64,000 nucleotides of DNA, from contig NMRB01000278.1 of the NCBI GenBank assembly GCA_002633025.1, forward strand, positions 119,979 to 183,978, given 5' to 3'. Made by a program: the position numbers and the translations under genes. Shown one piece after another: positions 37,101-42,634 of this stretch; within the stretch, counting starts at the first letter, position 1; every line of letters begins with the position of its first letter. The stretch comes from Notospermus geniculatus. Lineage: Eukaryota > Nemertea > Pilidiophora > Heteronemertea > Lineidae. Under the pieces are notes generated by a model. The model worked only from the letters and a program-made list of their open reading frames with translations, was not told the origin of the DNA and did no database searches.

Positions 37101-40100
37101 AAATCACGCAGTTTTTCAAAATTATGCCGCAAAAACGAAGATGTATATTAACGCAACATTTCTTCACAAAGGTTCCATGATTAAAGGTTGTATGATGTGA
37201 AATCAATTTCGAACCAAATTTATCTGAAAGGGGCTGGAAGGTGAAAAATCAAAAAGTCCAGTTCTGCGCCTGTAAGAGGGGATATGAGTAATGGTTGGAA
37301 TGTCCATAACAAAAATGAATAGAAAAACATTCCAGTGACCCATGCTTATCCATTTCTGACTTGACCTTATGATGACGAGTTCAATAGTTGGGGAATAGGG
37401 TTTTATTGACCATCCATGGGGATGGGTTGCATAATCTTTGCCAGTCATTTCCTTTCAGAATAGGTGAGACCAGGCTAGTGAATCAATGAATGAAAAGGTG
37501 ACAATAGCCCTGACTGCCAACACCTCTGGTGACAGGCCACTCATGATAGAAATTGACTAACAATTGAATGGACCTGTCCCTTTTCCTAGGCCTGACCCAC
37601 ATTCTGTGAAGTGTTATGCCAGTGTTATGGTGTGCTGATTATGGCAAGAATATTTGGTTCTTCTATCCATGGTTTACACCCAAAGTGGTGTCTTCTTCAA
37701 AGCCCTTTTTTCATAAAAACAAAATTTTGTTTTTCTATTTTAGGGTTTTAATCCAAAAAGATAAGCCCCTGCTTAAACTGCCTACCCATTCTTGCCAAAA
37801 TATAACATCATTTTCACAGACTTTCCTGCAGCTGAAAAATCCATTGTTTAATTTAATTTTTTCTTTTTTCACCTTCCAGCCCCTTTTCAAAAGATTGGTT
37901 TTTCATGATAGGCGTACAGTGTATTTTGATATTGTGATATCGTCGTGATATTTTGACAATATTTTTCAATCTCTGTACATTTCAACTATGTCATAAAATG
38001 AAGCCACAGCCGTGCCAGTTCAACTGATAGGTATTTTCTAAATATTTTTCCTGTAATTTTTCATGGGGTATGAATAAATTCGAGCTTAACTGTATGTAGG
38101 CTATGCCAACATTTTGTAAACGTGGCTGATTGATATGAATTATCAAGTTCCTTTCACTTTTCCAGGACGAGGAGAAACTTTCAGAAGCCTGATGTTCGCT
38201 TATCGCGTGGGAGAGCGAACCATGACTGTACATGAAATTCATAAATATTTTGTGTTTATTGGATGTGTTTATTGGGTCAAGGTTTACTTCATGTTCAGAG
38301 TTTGTGAAATTTTGTGTTACTGTTAATAAAACATTTTATTTTATATTTTATATTTTTTAAACTGTGTTTGGTATTCTTCACTCTTGCCTAGTCATACTGA
38401 CACAAGGTCATTGCAGGGATGTGACAAGTGAAATTCCCTGAAACCGCTGTAAAAGTCTCCCCCTAAACCTGGTCATCACCAATAGTCCTTTCCAAGGGAG
38501 ATGGTTGCTGGTCACAAGGGCCAGGGGCAACATGATCGCCGTGTGAATCTCCCATTTTTATAACTGGGCCTGTTTTTTTTTAACTAGGCCTAGGGCCTAC
38601 ATGTAACTGGATCACGAAACAGTTTGATCACAAGCCAGAGAAAAATCAGAGGGTAGGCCTACCTGCTACGCCACCTTTCCTTGAAAGGCCAATGGAACAA
38701 TGTATTGTAGGCTGATCCTCTCCCTCCCCCACCCCCCAACCACCACCCCCACTGGCATGGTTCAAGTTACTTTCTGGTACCTACCTGTTGCCAAAAACCG
38801 CAAGGTAATGGCCAACCTCTCAGCTGGAGATGTAGCACTTCTCAAACGAGTACTTTGCTTGGTGATATCGGGCGTCACAAACTCTAGGAGTGTCTTGAAT
38901 AACTGTGGATTCATACGGAAGTGTTGTTTGTAGCACACGCTGTCTTCGAGTTCTAGCTCTTTTACAAGGGTATTGTACACGCCTAGCTCCGTTCTCCGAA
39001 GAATCCATTGTTTGGTCCACAGCTTACGGAATGAGGCCTTGTATCTGGCTAAACGTCTGCGACGCAATATCAGATAAACTGCTAAAATAGTGCGTAGTTT
39101 CTGCCGCAGTTTGTGCCGCCTGTTTATCGCCGCCATTGCCGCCAAAATTTGTAATGGCCGGAGGGTCTAGGAGCCAACGCAAGATGGCAGCACTGGTTTG
39201 ATGTCGCTTCGAAGATGCTACTGAACGCCAAGTTTTGGGCAGGTGTGCTCTCACCAGGATCCACTGGCAGCCAACTCTGGCGTCGAGAGGCGTCCAGCGG
39301 CGTTCAGTCGAACGCTTCTGGACGCCAGATTTGGCGGCCAGTGTGCTGCTAGCTTTAGAGCAAAATAACTTTTACATTTTCAGCAAATATTTTTCTCCTC
39401 ATAGTCAATTTTCTCCCCAAACGACCATGTTGCAGTTCCAATCATACTAGACCAAATTCAAGTATTGTTTTAATACACAATGGTATACAATGATTTAACT
39501 CAAAAGGCAAATTCAGTCCAGCCCAGCATGTCATATACATTGTACAATAAAACAGTCAACCCTGACCAAACAAACACTCTTCACACCTATGCTAATTAGG
39601 CTTAATTGTGCCTGTTGGTGGGTGCAGTGAGCTGTGGGAGTGCGTGTTCCTGGTGAACAGCCTTCATGGCTGACTACACAACAAATTGAGAAGGGTAATT
39701 AGGGTTTGGAATAAAACCTCACTATTCCATAAAGGAAGATTGACATCATGCTGTAAAAAGGTGCCAACGCAATTGTTATCAATGAAAATAAAAATAAAAA
39801 CTGTGCCTCGCTGCTATATTAGGAAATATTGAATTTAATCGCTGTCTATTTACTTTTGACTAAGGGCCGATTTTATAAACGATGGCTAAGATAACCATCG
39901 GGTTCATTGACCCTTAGTTGACAAATTGTTTGTTAATCGAAGTGAAATTTTCGATTTTATGAATCGTTGATAGCCAAACATTCTAAAAATAAAAATGTTT
40001 ACTTTGATTAATTAGCGGTTTTCAGAACAGCCGATGGTTAAACCGAGGTTTATCTTAGCTATCGTTTATTAAATCGGCCCTAGGGGTGTACAAGGTATAG

Positions 40101-42634
40101 CACAACATGTTTTACATTGTACCTGAAGGCATAATCCTGCAAGGTACTTGAGTTGCATCTTGCTCATTGCGAAAGGTCGCGACGTCGCATAAAGACGTCA
40201 GACTTAGGCTTAGGCTTTCATGGTTGTCCATTGGCTATAAATGTTCCTGATTTACCTACCAAGATCGTGGCAGAGTCCAGCCATCTGTACACAGAGAACA
40301 TCCCGCTCATCAATATTCAACTCAGGCTGGTTATTCTGTATATGTCTCGTCCACTTACCAGCTAAATGACAAACACTGAAAATGCAAATAATCGGTGTGC
40401 CTATTATTTACATGTATGTCTGTTTTGAGGACATGTTCATACTATTTGAGGCATGCCGAGCGTTCTGTAAAATTCGTGCGAAGGCACACATAATCAAACT
40501 ACAGTTCAACAAGTCGCCCACGGTGACTTGTCGATACGCTGAGCTGACATATGAAGGTGACTGACGAAGCAGTTTTCAACTTATGGAGCAGAGTGCGCAT
40601 TCCAAGATGGCTACCTGGCGGCCATATTAGAAGATACATGTACAGCGCAACAAAAGTCGAGGGTTGGTTCTAAACCTGGCACTGGCATCATATTATGGTC
40701 AGATATCATGAAAAATGGTATAATATTTACCTAACAGTTATTATTTCGGAAGATAATAGAGAGCTTCTGCAAGCGCCCGTTTAGGCCATACGACTACGTT
40801 TACCTATTGTTTGGGTGCACTCACACAATAGATAAACGTCGTCGTAGAGCCTAACCGGGCGCTTGCAGAAGCTCCCTAATAAGATAAGAGGGCCAACAAG
40901 TTTAACATAGATCAATTATGTTGAAAAATCTTTAAAAAAATAGAAAAAAACTATTTTTCAACAAAATTGATCCATGTTAAACTGGTTGACCCTATTATCT
41001 TCCAAAATAATAACTGTCACGTATAATGCATTTTTTAAATGATTTCTGGCCATAATCTGATGCCAGTGTCAGTGCCAGTGCCAGGTTTAGAACCAACCCA
41101 AAAATCGACATGGTCGGGTATAGGGTGCACCGTCGCTGTCAAGGTCAAACAGTTCTAAAATGCAAATCTACTCAGAATTTCCGGAGAAACTAAAAAGAAG
41201 CATGCATTAGCCATCCCCTATAGGTTTAATCACGGATCCCTGTTGCAGTTACGCAAGGTTTCTGAAGGTCAGAGGTCAAGGTCACAGTTAACTAGCTCTA
41301 GAGTCGCAAACGGCTCATCGGAAACCATTGACATCGCTCCGATGTCCTTCTCTTGTTCCATAAGGCGATTGTGTATGACCATAGGTATTTTATGCGATGA
41401 TAGTAGGCATCCACTTTCACGGAAATAAGACCGGTTCATTATGGCTGACTGTGTCCACCCCAGGATAGCGTGAATTGCCCATGGTCTCTTGTGGTCAATT
41501 GGCGCACATTTTCTAACCCGATCGCTGATAGGCCTTAAGCAAAGGCACGGTCAGTGAACCATTGCTTACGAATTGTGATGCAAACCTTTTGCACGAAGGG
41601 GGAAGATGTCAATCGTTCATGGTCAGCTCTATTCTTGGATTCGAACCATGAGGTGCAAAGTTATGCAGCGGGCTTGACTTGAATATCCAGAACAGGTGTA
41701 AAGTTTTTCAGTGTTTCCGTGTATCAGTGTTCCACCTATTGTTCTGGAAACACTGGCAGATAGATCGACACGTTTCTCTGTGTGTCCTCGATTGTCAAGT
41801 CGCGGCTTATTCCGTCAGACAATAGGAGGGGAACACTCGCAGATGGCGAACGCTCAAAAACGTTACACCTGTCGTATTTCCGCGAGTATTTCAACACGAT
41901 TCACTTCGTGCAAGCTCGCCATCTTCCCATGATTCCCCCATGAGCACACCATGAATAGGCCTGAAGTAAATGGCGCGGGCAATTCAAATACTGCTGTTTT
42001 AATTTGTCAGCTAGTGCCCCTAGAGGACAAATTTTGAATGAATTATCATGATGACACTCGAATCACAAATCAAGCTCCATACCCAAACACTTTCTGTCTA
42101 TTGCTTCTGGACTGCATGAGATATTGGGATATTTCATTTTACGGAAAATGCCCCCTGGGCAGCAGAATGTAGGTCATATTGAGAAATATTTTGGTTCTGT
42201 TTCATGCTTGCCCTAGGGCCTACTGCTCCACCAACTTTCATTCCTCTGAGCCTTACACACGCACACATACACACCTAGACGGACGCCATGTAGTTGAATT
42301 TTTAACCATTATTTCGAATTAGTTAAAATAACCATTTTCATGGTAGGTGCAATATTAAACATGAGAATAGTTAAAAAATAAACAATAAATGGTTATTTTT
42401 GCCAATAAATGGTTATTTTTGCCAATTAATTTTTTGAGTGCACTAAGTACACATATGAAAACTAAAAACTCACCCGATACTGTGTTCGAATCTGTTGTGG
42501 GAAGCACCAGGGTAGACGAAATAACCTCCCCCTAATTGCTTTATGTATCGTAAACGCTGGAACTGTGGTGTGTCCATCACCTCCACCAGGAGAGGATGGA
42601 GCTCGACATGGCCGTGGATGGGATCACAGAAAAT
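4091..42634 (-). CDS. SAMHD1: SAMHD1-like dNTP triphosphohydrolase gene, eleven exons, partial at both ends
   Basis: SAMHD1 enzymes cut dNTPs to deoxynucleosides and triphosphate, lowering the dNTP pool and limiting reverse transcription; they act as nucleotide-activated tetramers. Eleven minus-strand exons (transcript order 42474-42634, 40260-40375, 23243-23313, 19163-19288, 16415-16540, 15655-15780, 12759-12881, 12454-12567, 9927-10091, 9468-9559, 4091-4147) have AG/GT borders and join in frame, giving about 425 codons. They align with human SAMHD1 from about residue 117 to 394. The metal and catalytic residues H167, H206, D207 and D311 are present. No SAM domain or start codon was found, and the C-terminal third lies beyond the left edge. 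Five of the exons are copies of one unit. Introns are full of transposons. No internal stop or frameshift was seen, so the gene looks functional, but no expression evidence is available here. Family assignment is firm; the exact isoform is inference. Confidence 0.93.
4480..5945. repeat. Inverted repeat with arms of about 190 bp and 1.1 kb between
   Basis: 4480-4670 pairs with 5770-5945 (AAGTTTAGGTT.GACTG.AGGAGTTGA and inverse). Within each arm the unit GTGTGAAAAGTTTAGGTT is itself tandemly repeated. The centre holds a G-run gap (4961) whose flanks are a direct repeat (AGCCACATGAACCTAACCTG twice), likely an assembly artefact. Confidence 0.65.
6462..6888. mobile_element. MITE with AGGGCCGTTTACACGA ends
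   Basis: 427 bp with inverse ends (GTCTAAACGGCCCT). The inside repeats TGGGTAGCGTTTA and GGATTCGG..GATC motifs. The right half is repeated at 9583-9809 (same order: CACATTCCGACTTCAA, ATTCGGGACCAGC, CACAATCGGATTCGAT). Both copies are in the SAMHD1 intron between exons 10 and 11 or just beside exon 10. Confidence 0.7.
8100..9085. repeat. Diverged tandem repeat, unit about 138-146 bp
   Basis: GAGTTATAGCACATTTGATG and GCCACCTGGCGGCCATATTG recur near 8159, 8297, 8442 and 8588, with weaker copies to about 9020. The tract ends GAGCTCACGGGTGAGCTAAAA. It looks like the tail of an interspersed element. It lies in the intron between SAMHD1 exons 10 and 11. Confidence 0.7.
9468..9559 (-). CDS. SAMHD1: SAMHD1-like exon 10: substrate-pocket exon with altered residues
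   Basis: 30 codons plus AT (phase 0 in, 2 out), acceptor tttccag and donor gtgagt. It reads [12 protein letters not shown], then [18 protein letters not shown]. The human counterpart is [21 protein letters not shown]. R366, H370, R371, H376 and K377 are kept. Human N358 becomes Ser, R372 Ser, Y374 Cys and Q375 Lys. Y374 and Q375 touch the bound substrate in human SAMHD1, so specificity or activity may differ. AT joins the G of exon 11 to make Met. Confidence 0.9.
9583..9809. mobile_element. Partial copy of the MITE at 6462-6888
   Basis: It matches about 6560-6885 with a deletion and ends CTAAACGCCTCT in place of CTAAACGGCCCT. It lies in the 367-bp intron between SAMHD1 exons 9 and 10, so it makes up most of that intron. 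Confidence 0.65.
9927..10091 (-). CDS. SAMHD1: SAMHD1-like exon 9: IDVDKWDY catalytic motif
   Basis: 55 codons, phase 0-0, acceptor tttttccag and donor gtaaat. It reads [16 protein letters not shown], then [18 protein letters not shown], then HICARKK. This matches human [16 protein letters not shown]...ICARDK. D309, D311, K312, Y315 and D319 of the active site and D330, R333, R352 and K354 of the allosteric site are kept; F337 is Leu. The frame is open upstream of the acceptor to about 10214 and reads SWPPFER, which mirrors human LWPYKGR at the exact spacing, so the true 5' border could lie near 10144-10147. Confidence 0.93.
11437..12324. mobile_element. Mutator-like non-autonomous element, copy 1
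   Basis: 888 bp with TIRs of about 150 bp (GCTGATTGGGTCAATGTCGT at the left; inverse at the right) and a 9-bp flank match with one mismatch (TGTAGTTGA at 11428-11436, AGTAGTTGA at 12325-12333). The TIRs carry internal repeats of CCTGGGTA(A/T)AC. The interior (about 11620-11870) is a low-complexity run of CCGAAATGATCGAAACGG-like units. It lies in the intron between SAMHD1 exons 8 and 9. Its end matches the element at 60796 over GTCAATGTCGTCCTGGGTA. Confidence 0.75.
12454..12567 (-). CDS. SAMHD1: SAMHD1-like exon 8: fifth copy of the repeated exon
   Basis: 38 codons, phase 0-0, acceptor gtctttag and donor gtacgg. It starts [13 protein letters not shown] and ends [16 protein letters not shown]. 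It shares the EAV.KF start with exon 7 and the LVEKMIG core with exon 4, and it is three to four codons shorter. A second possible donor (gtgtgc) lies 5 bases earlier, right after MIG, and would change the phase to 1. Confidence 0.85.
12759..12881 (-). CDS. SAMHD1: SAMHD1-like exon 7: fourth copy of the repeated exon
   Basis: 41 codons, phase 0-0, acceptor ttttttaag and donor gtaagg. It starts [16 protein letters not shown] and ends [18 protein letters not shown]. This is the most diverged core (EQAVGG where the others have EMIGG), yet length, phase and the AV.KF start agree with the family. His is replaced by Gln. It is separated from the next copy by only 191 bp. Confidence 0.83.
13089..13217. 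mobile_element. Hairpin MITE inserted in another repeat
   Basis: Ends CAGGGCCGACCGCACAGAAA and inverse. A related half copy is at about 16604-16645. The block to 13480 is a low-complexity tract of GCGTAAC/GTTACGC words. Both are inserted at the centre of a hairpin (ACCATGGAGGGGTGTAC/CCTCTCCATGGT) that is uninterrupted at 22225-22268. Confidence 0.7.
14226..14296 (-). pseudogene. tRNA-like sequence (Gln-type), probable SINE head or pseudogene
   Basis: On the minus strand it reads GGCTGGTGCATTGGTAGAGC, a well-paired anticodon arm CCCGGCTTTGAATCCGGG with TTG in the anticodon position, and GGCTTCGAGGCT as B box. The acceptor stem does not pair. It is in the intron between SAMHD1 exons 6 and 7. 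Confidence 0.5.
15655..15780 (-). CDS. SAMHD1: SAMHD1-like exon 6: third copy of the repeated exon
   Basis: 42 codons, phase 0-0, acceptor atttatag and donor gtatga. It starts [13 protein letters not shown] and ends [17 protein letters not shown]. The W and the FV..MIGG core match exon 4 at the same spacing. His-Glu is replaced by Cys-Lys. The reading frame is fully open and the splice sites are canonical, which argues against simple decay. Confidence 0.87.
16415..16540 (-). CDS. SAMHD1: SAMHD1-like exon 5: second copy of the repeated exon
   Basis: 42 codons, phase 0-0, acceptor gtttgtag and donor gtaatg. It starts [10 protein letters not shown] and contains [20 protein letters not shown], clearly aligning with the [15 protein letters not shown] core of exon 4. 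The active-site His-Glu at the start is missing. Being a symmetric exon it can be included or skipped without changing frame. It lies 634 bp upstream of the next copy. Whether it is used together with exon 4 or instead of it cannot be told from DNA. Confidence 0.88.
17664..18728. repeat. 1.06-kb palindrome in a SAMHD1 intron
   Basis: Arms of about 400 bp (17664-18064 and 18338-18728) are highly similar inverted copies with a 273-bp spacer. No coding sequence and no clear target duplication were seen. The position between the first two copies of the repeated SAMHD1 exon (16540 and 19163) means the transcript would contain a long double-stranded stem. Confidence 0.85.
19163..19288 (-). CDS. SAMHD1: SAMHD1-like exon 4: first copy of the repeated exon, keeps the active-site His-Glu
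   Basis: 42 codons, phase 0-0, acceptor ttttgtag and donor gtatgg. It starts HEDASVEMF and ends [18 protein letters not shown]. This matches human HEQGSVMMF...IPEEDICFIKEQIVGPLE (residues 233-277). The initial His-Glu are the H233/E234 equivalents of the active site, so this copy is the one required for a standard enzyme. The four following exons are diverged versions of it. It is preceded by a 3.95-kb intron with MITEs and followed by a 2.6-kb intron with a 1.06-kb palindrome. Confidence 0.92.
20682..20855. mobile_element. MITE with GGTGTAAAGTTTTTCAGTG ends
   Basis: 174 bp with inverse ends (CTCAAAAACGTTACACC). It is close to 41694-41870 along its whole length (both contain CTGGAAACACTGGCAGATAG). 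It sits inside another inverted pair (ataaaaaacccg at 20660 and cgggttttttat at 20856), so two elements are nested here. Confidence 0.75.
21298..21718. mobile_element. Three linked copies of an AT-rich palindromic MITE
   Basis: Units at about 21298-21458, 21458-21573 and 21573-21718 share ends GCCCATACACGATCAATATT and cores GGGCAATATTATTGCCAATC. Each can fold back on itself. The middle copy lacks its left end. They lie in the intron between SAMHD1 exons 3 and 4. Confidence 0.75.
21953..22098. repeat. Hairpin with GTTAGCGTTAGCG words
   Basis: AAGAAGCCATACGTTAACGC and its inverse bound a 146-bp foldback that also contains paired TGACGTCA-like sites. In a SAMHD1 intron; function unknown. Confidence 0.65.
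23243..23313 (-). CDS. SAMHD1: SAMHD1-like exon 3: [11 protein letters not shown]
   Basis: 71 bases (2 + 23 codons) between acceptor cgttgtag and donor gtaaac. It reads (G)[12 protein letters not shown] then LARPGCKWK, matching human [11 protein letters not shown]...LARPEVKW. H210 and H215 equivalents are kept. It ends in phase 0, ready for the first of the five repeated exons. Only 79 bp upstream of its acceptor the sequence enters a large transposon (from 23392 upward), so the acceptor is now at the edge of a 17-kb intron. Confidence 0.94.
23731..24300. mobile_element. Mariner-type MITE, TA target
   Basis: 570 bp starting CAGGGTGAGTCAAAAA and ending with its inverse, flanked by TA (23729-23730, 24301-24302). 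TIRs are roughly 200 bp (for instance tgccatacaaagtttatgac pairs with its inverse near 24240). It interrupts the left arm of the large element 23393-32050, so it is younger. Confidence 0.82.
24471..24613 (-). mobile_element. tRNA-derived SINE with 15-bp target duplication
   Basis: 143 bp flanked by perfect copies of ATTTTAATTAGAAAG (24456-24470, 24614-24628). Read on the minus strand it starts GGGGATTTGGCCTAGTGG (A box) and has GGTTCGAATC (B box), then a short non-tRNA tail. The long target duplication indicates LINE-driven retrotransposition. The mate at about 55346-55455 shares head and tail. Confidence 0.85.
26120..26881. other. Assembly gap of 762 N
   Basis: Runs of N. Long 'open frames' crossing it are artefacts. 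The gap is inside the large element in the SAMHD1 intron. Confidence 0.99.
27463..27924 (+). other. Unrecognised open frame of 153 codons
   Basis: An open frame inside the large element 23393-32050. It has no motif I recognise, no convincing splice sites and no repeat partner in the window. The nearby 26900-29500 stretch holds no other supported feature, apart from a GAGGAATC microsatellite near 28651-28685. Confidence 0.2.
29518..30132. mobile_element. Pack-MULE-like element with captured helicase exon
   Basis: 615 bp with 174-bp, nearly identical terminal inverted repeats (29518-29691 and 29959-30132; ends TAGCCTGGTTCC) and a 10-bp target duplication GATATTTGAC (29508-29517, 30133-30142). 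Long TIRs with a 9-11 bp duplication are the signature of Mutator-like elements. The 267-bp interior is a fragment of a cellular helicase gene on the minus strand, as in plant Pack-MULEs. High TIR identity suggests a recent insertion. Confidence 0.85.
29692..29979 (-). pseudogene. Captured RecQ/DEAD-type helicase exon fragment
   Basis: The frame reads [14 protein letters not shown], then [11 protein letters not shown] (Walker A, GxGKT), then [14 protein letters not shown] (motif Ia region), the ATP-binding start of a RecQ-like superfamily 2 helicase. After EEQLSR the sequence is AAGGTATGT, a good splice donor, then a stop. So the piece looks like a genomic exon with its intron border, taken into the transposon, not a retrocopy. 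No motifs II-VI are present, so it cannot be a working helicase. The first seven residues of the longest frame come from the TIR. Confidence 0.8.
33508..33545. repeat. (ACAG)n microsatellite
   Basis: A run of ACAGACAGACAG units interrupted once by ACAC. It is followed by a foldback TGGTTTCCGATCTTGAGATCGGAAACCAT-like hairpin at about 33559-33588, a common 3' tail layout of short interspersed elements. Confidence 0.8.
34150..34272. mobile_element. Harbinger-type MITE, TAA target
   Basis: 123 bp with ends TGCC...GGCA and TAA on both sides (34147-34149, 34273-34275). The right part (aaatttgatcgtgtacag) is the inverse of the start of the MITE at 44363-44520. The left terminal repeat is degraded. 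The 3-bp TWA target fits PIF/Harbinger, and it sits 300 bp upstream of the MADF exon. Confidence 0.6.
34578..36409 (+). CDS. Harbinger MADF-type DNA-binding partner protein, two exons seen, 5' end missing
   Basis: Exon 34578-34732 (acceptor gtttcag, donor gtaaca) encodes [16 protein letters not shown] and [17 protein letters not shown], the C-terminal half of a MADF/Myb-SANT-like domain. Exon 35867-36409 (acceptor tttcag) continues in phase 0 with 180 codons: an acidic Asp run, a basic stretch [11 protein letters not shown], a region [19 protein letters not shown] typical of the C-terminal part of these partners, and a Gln-rich tail. In Harbinger elements this protein binds the ends and brings the nuclease to the nucleus. 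The N-terminal half of the MADF domain was not found; a MITE at 34150-34272 lies where it might be expected. The stop (36407-36409) is 5 bp from the opposite-strand splice donor. Confidence 0.85.
35203..39145 (-). CDS. PIF/Harbinger transposase (HARBI1-like nuclease), three exons, open reading frame
   Basis: Exons 38785-39145, 36415-36530 and 35203-35799 join with GT-AG borders and matching phases (1 then 0) into 357 aa, close to the roughly 350 aa typical of HARBI1. Junctions read [14 protein letters not shown] and [13 protein letters not shown]. The DDE_4 nuclease fold shows its three acidic residues: Asp about 188 in GALDGKH, Asp about 238 in GRSGDAG, Glu about 315 in RRIVENAFG, plus IIGDDAFPL and KPYP blocks. 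It cuts and moves the element at its terminal repeats with 3-bp TWA targets, together with the MADF-type partner. No stop or frameshift was seen, so the nuclease could be active. Its second intron contains a coding exon of the partner gene on the other strand. Confidence 0.93.
36481..38222. repeat. Inverted duplication of the Harbinger nuclease exon-2 acceptor region
   Basis: Arms 36481-36695 and 37996-38222 are close inverted copies separated by about 1.3 kb. Each contains the acceptor and the start of nuclease exon 2 ([15 protein letters not shown]) plus about 150 bp of intron. The right-hand copy has six extra bases after the acceptor and Val for Leu, and diverges after GERT. Both arms are inside intron 1 and exon 2 of the nuclease gene, so its pre-mRNA could fold into a long hairpin over the exon-2 splice site. 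The loop also has a smaller inverted match (37229-37250 with about 37868-37888). Confidence 0.8.
39863..40080. mobile_element. MITE with AGGGCCGATTTTATAAACGATGG ends disrupting a transposon end
   Basis: About 218 bp with inverse ends (ATCGTTTATTAAATCGGCCC) and CTA on both sides. It splits the right terminal repeat of the 32053-40088 element between GACTAA and GGGTG. Confidence 0.7.
40260..40375 (-). CDS. SAMHD1: SAMHD1-like exon 2: contains the HD motif
   Basis: 116 bases (1 + 38 codons + 1) between acceptor ttttcag and donor gtaggt. The translation contains [19 protein letters not shown] and MAGLCHDL, matching human residues about 169-209, including the H206-D207 pair that names the HD superfamily. 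The last G pairs with the first GA of exon 3 to give the Gly of GHGPFSHM. This exact phase match across a 16.9-kb gap is strong evidence that both exons belong to one gene. The upstream intron (40376-42473) holds nested palindromes and a MITE. Confidence 0.94.
40658..41110. repeat. Three nested or adjacent palindromes
   Basis: The outer pair is about 40658-40756 with 41000-41110 (GGTTGGTTCTAAACCTGGCA and inverse). Inside are 40758-40878 (GCTTCTGCAAGCGCCCG and inverse) and 40880-41005 (AACATAGATCAATTATGTTG region and inverse). They lie in the intron between SAMHD1 exons 1 and 2. Confidence 0.8.
41135..41345. repeat. Interspersed repeat, inverted copy of 32690-32905
   Basis: It pairs in inverted orientation with 32690-32905 over about 210 bp (blocks CAATGGTTTCCGATGAG, GACCTTGACCTCTGACCTT and GAACTGTTTGACCTTGAC). 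Function unknown. Confidence 0.75.
41694..41870. mobile_element. MITE of the same family as 20682-20855
   Basis: 177 bp starting AGGTGTAAAGTTTTTCAGTG and ending ACGTTACACCT. It is in the intron between SAMHD1 exons 1 and 2. Copy-to-copy identity is high, suggesting recent spread. Confidence 0.75.
42474..42634 (-). CDS. SAMHD1: SAMHD1-like exon 1 of those seen: DPIHGH and HNRFEH motifs
   Basis: Fifty-three codons plus two bases (phase 0 in, phase 2 out), between acceptor tcctag and donor gtgagt. It reads [13 protein letters not shown], then [17 protein letters not shown], then [12 protein letters not shown]. By the known human numbering it carries H125, D137, Q142 and R145 of the activating nucleotide site, Q149 and L150 of the substrate pocket, and R164 and H167 of the metal site. 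Human N119 is replaced by Cys. The final GG plus the first T of the next exon encode the Gly of the HS(L/I)G motif. Any upstream exon with the initiator Met was not identified; a six-codon candidate at 42915-42932 ending before gtaaac is too short to trust. Confidence 0.93.

Larger units (their letters stand above)
32053..40088. mobile_element. 8.0-kb composite element with CACCCTTAGTCAAAA ends, TA target
   Basis: The left end starts at CACCCTTAGTCAAAAGTAAA (32053) right after the TA that ends the neighbouring element. The inverted right end (tttacttttgactaagg) is at about 39813-39862 and is completed by GGGTG at 40083-40088, followed by TA; a MITE (about 39863-40080) was inserted within it. 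The same end sequence bounds the 1.03-kb element at 1763-2791. Mariner-like by ends and target; no own transposase seen. Inside is a Harbinger transposon (34.6-39.2 kb) and a unit at 32690-32905 repeated inverted at 41135-41345. Confidence 0.6.
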
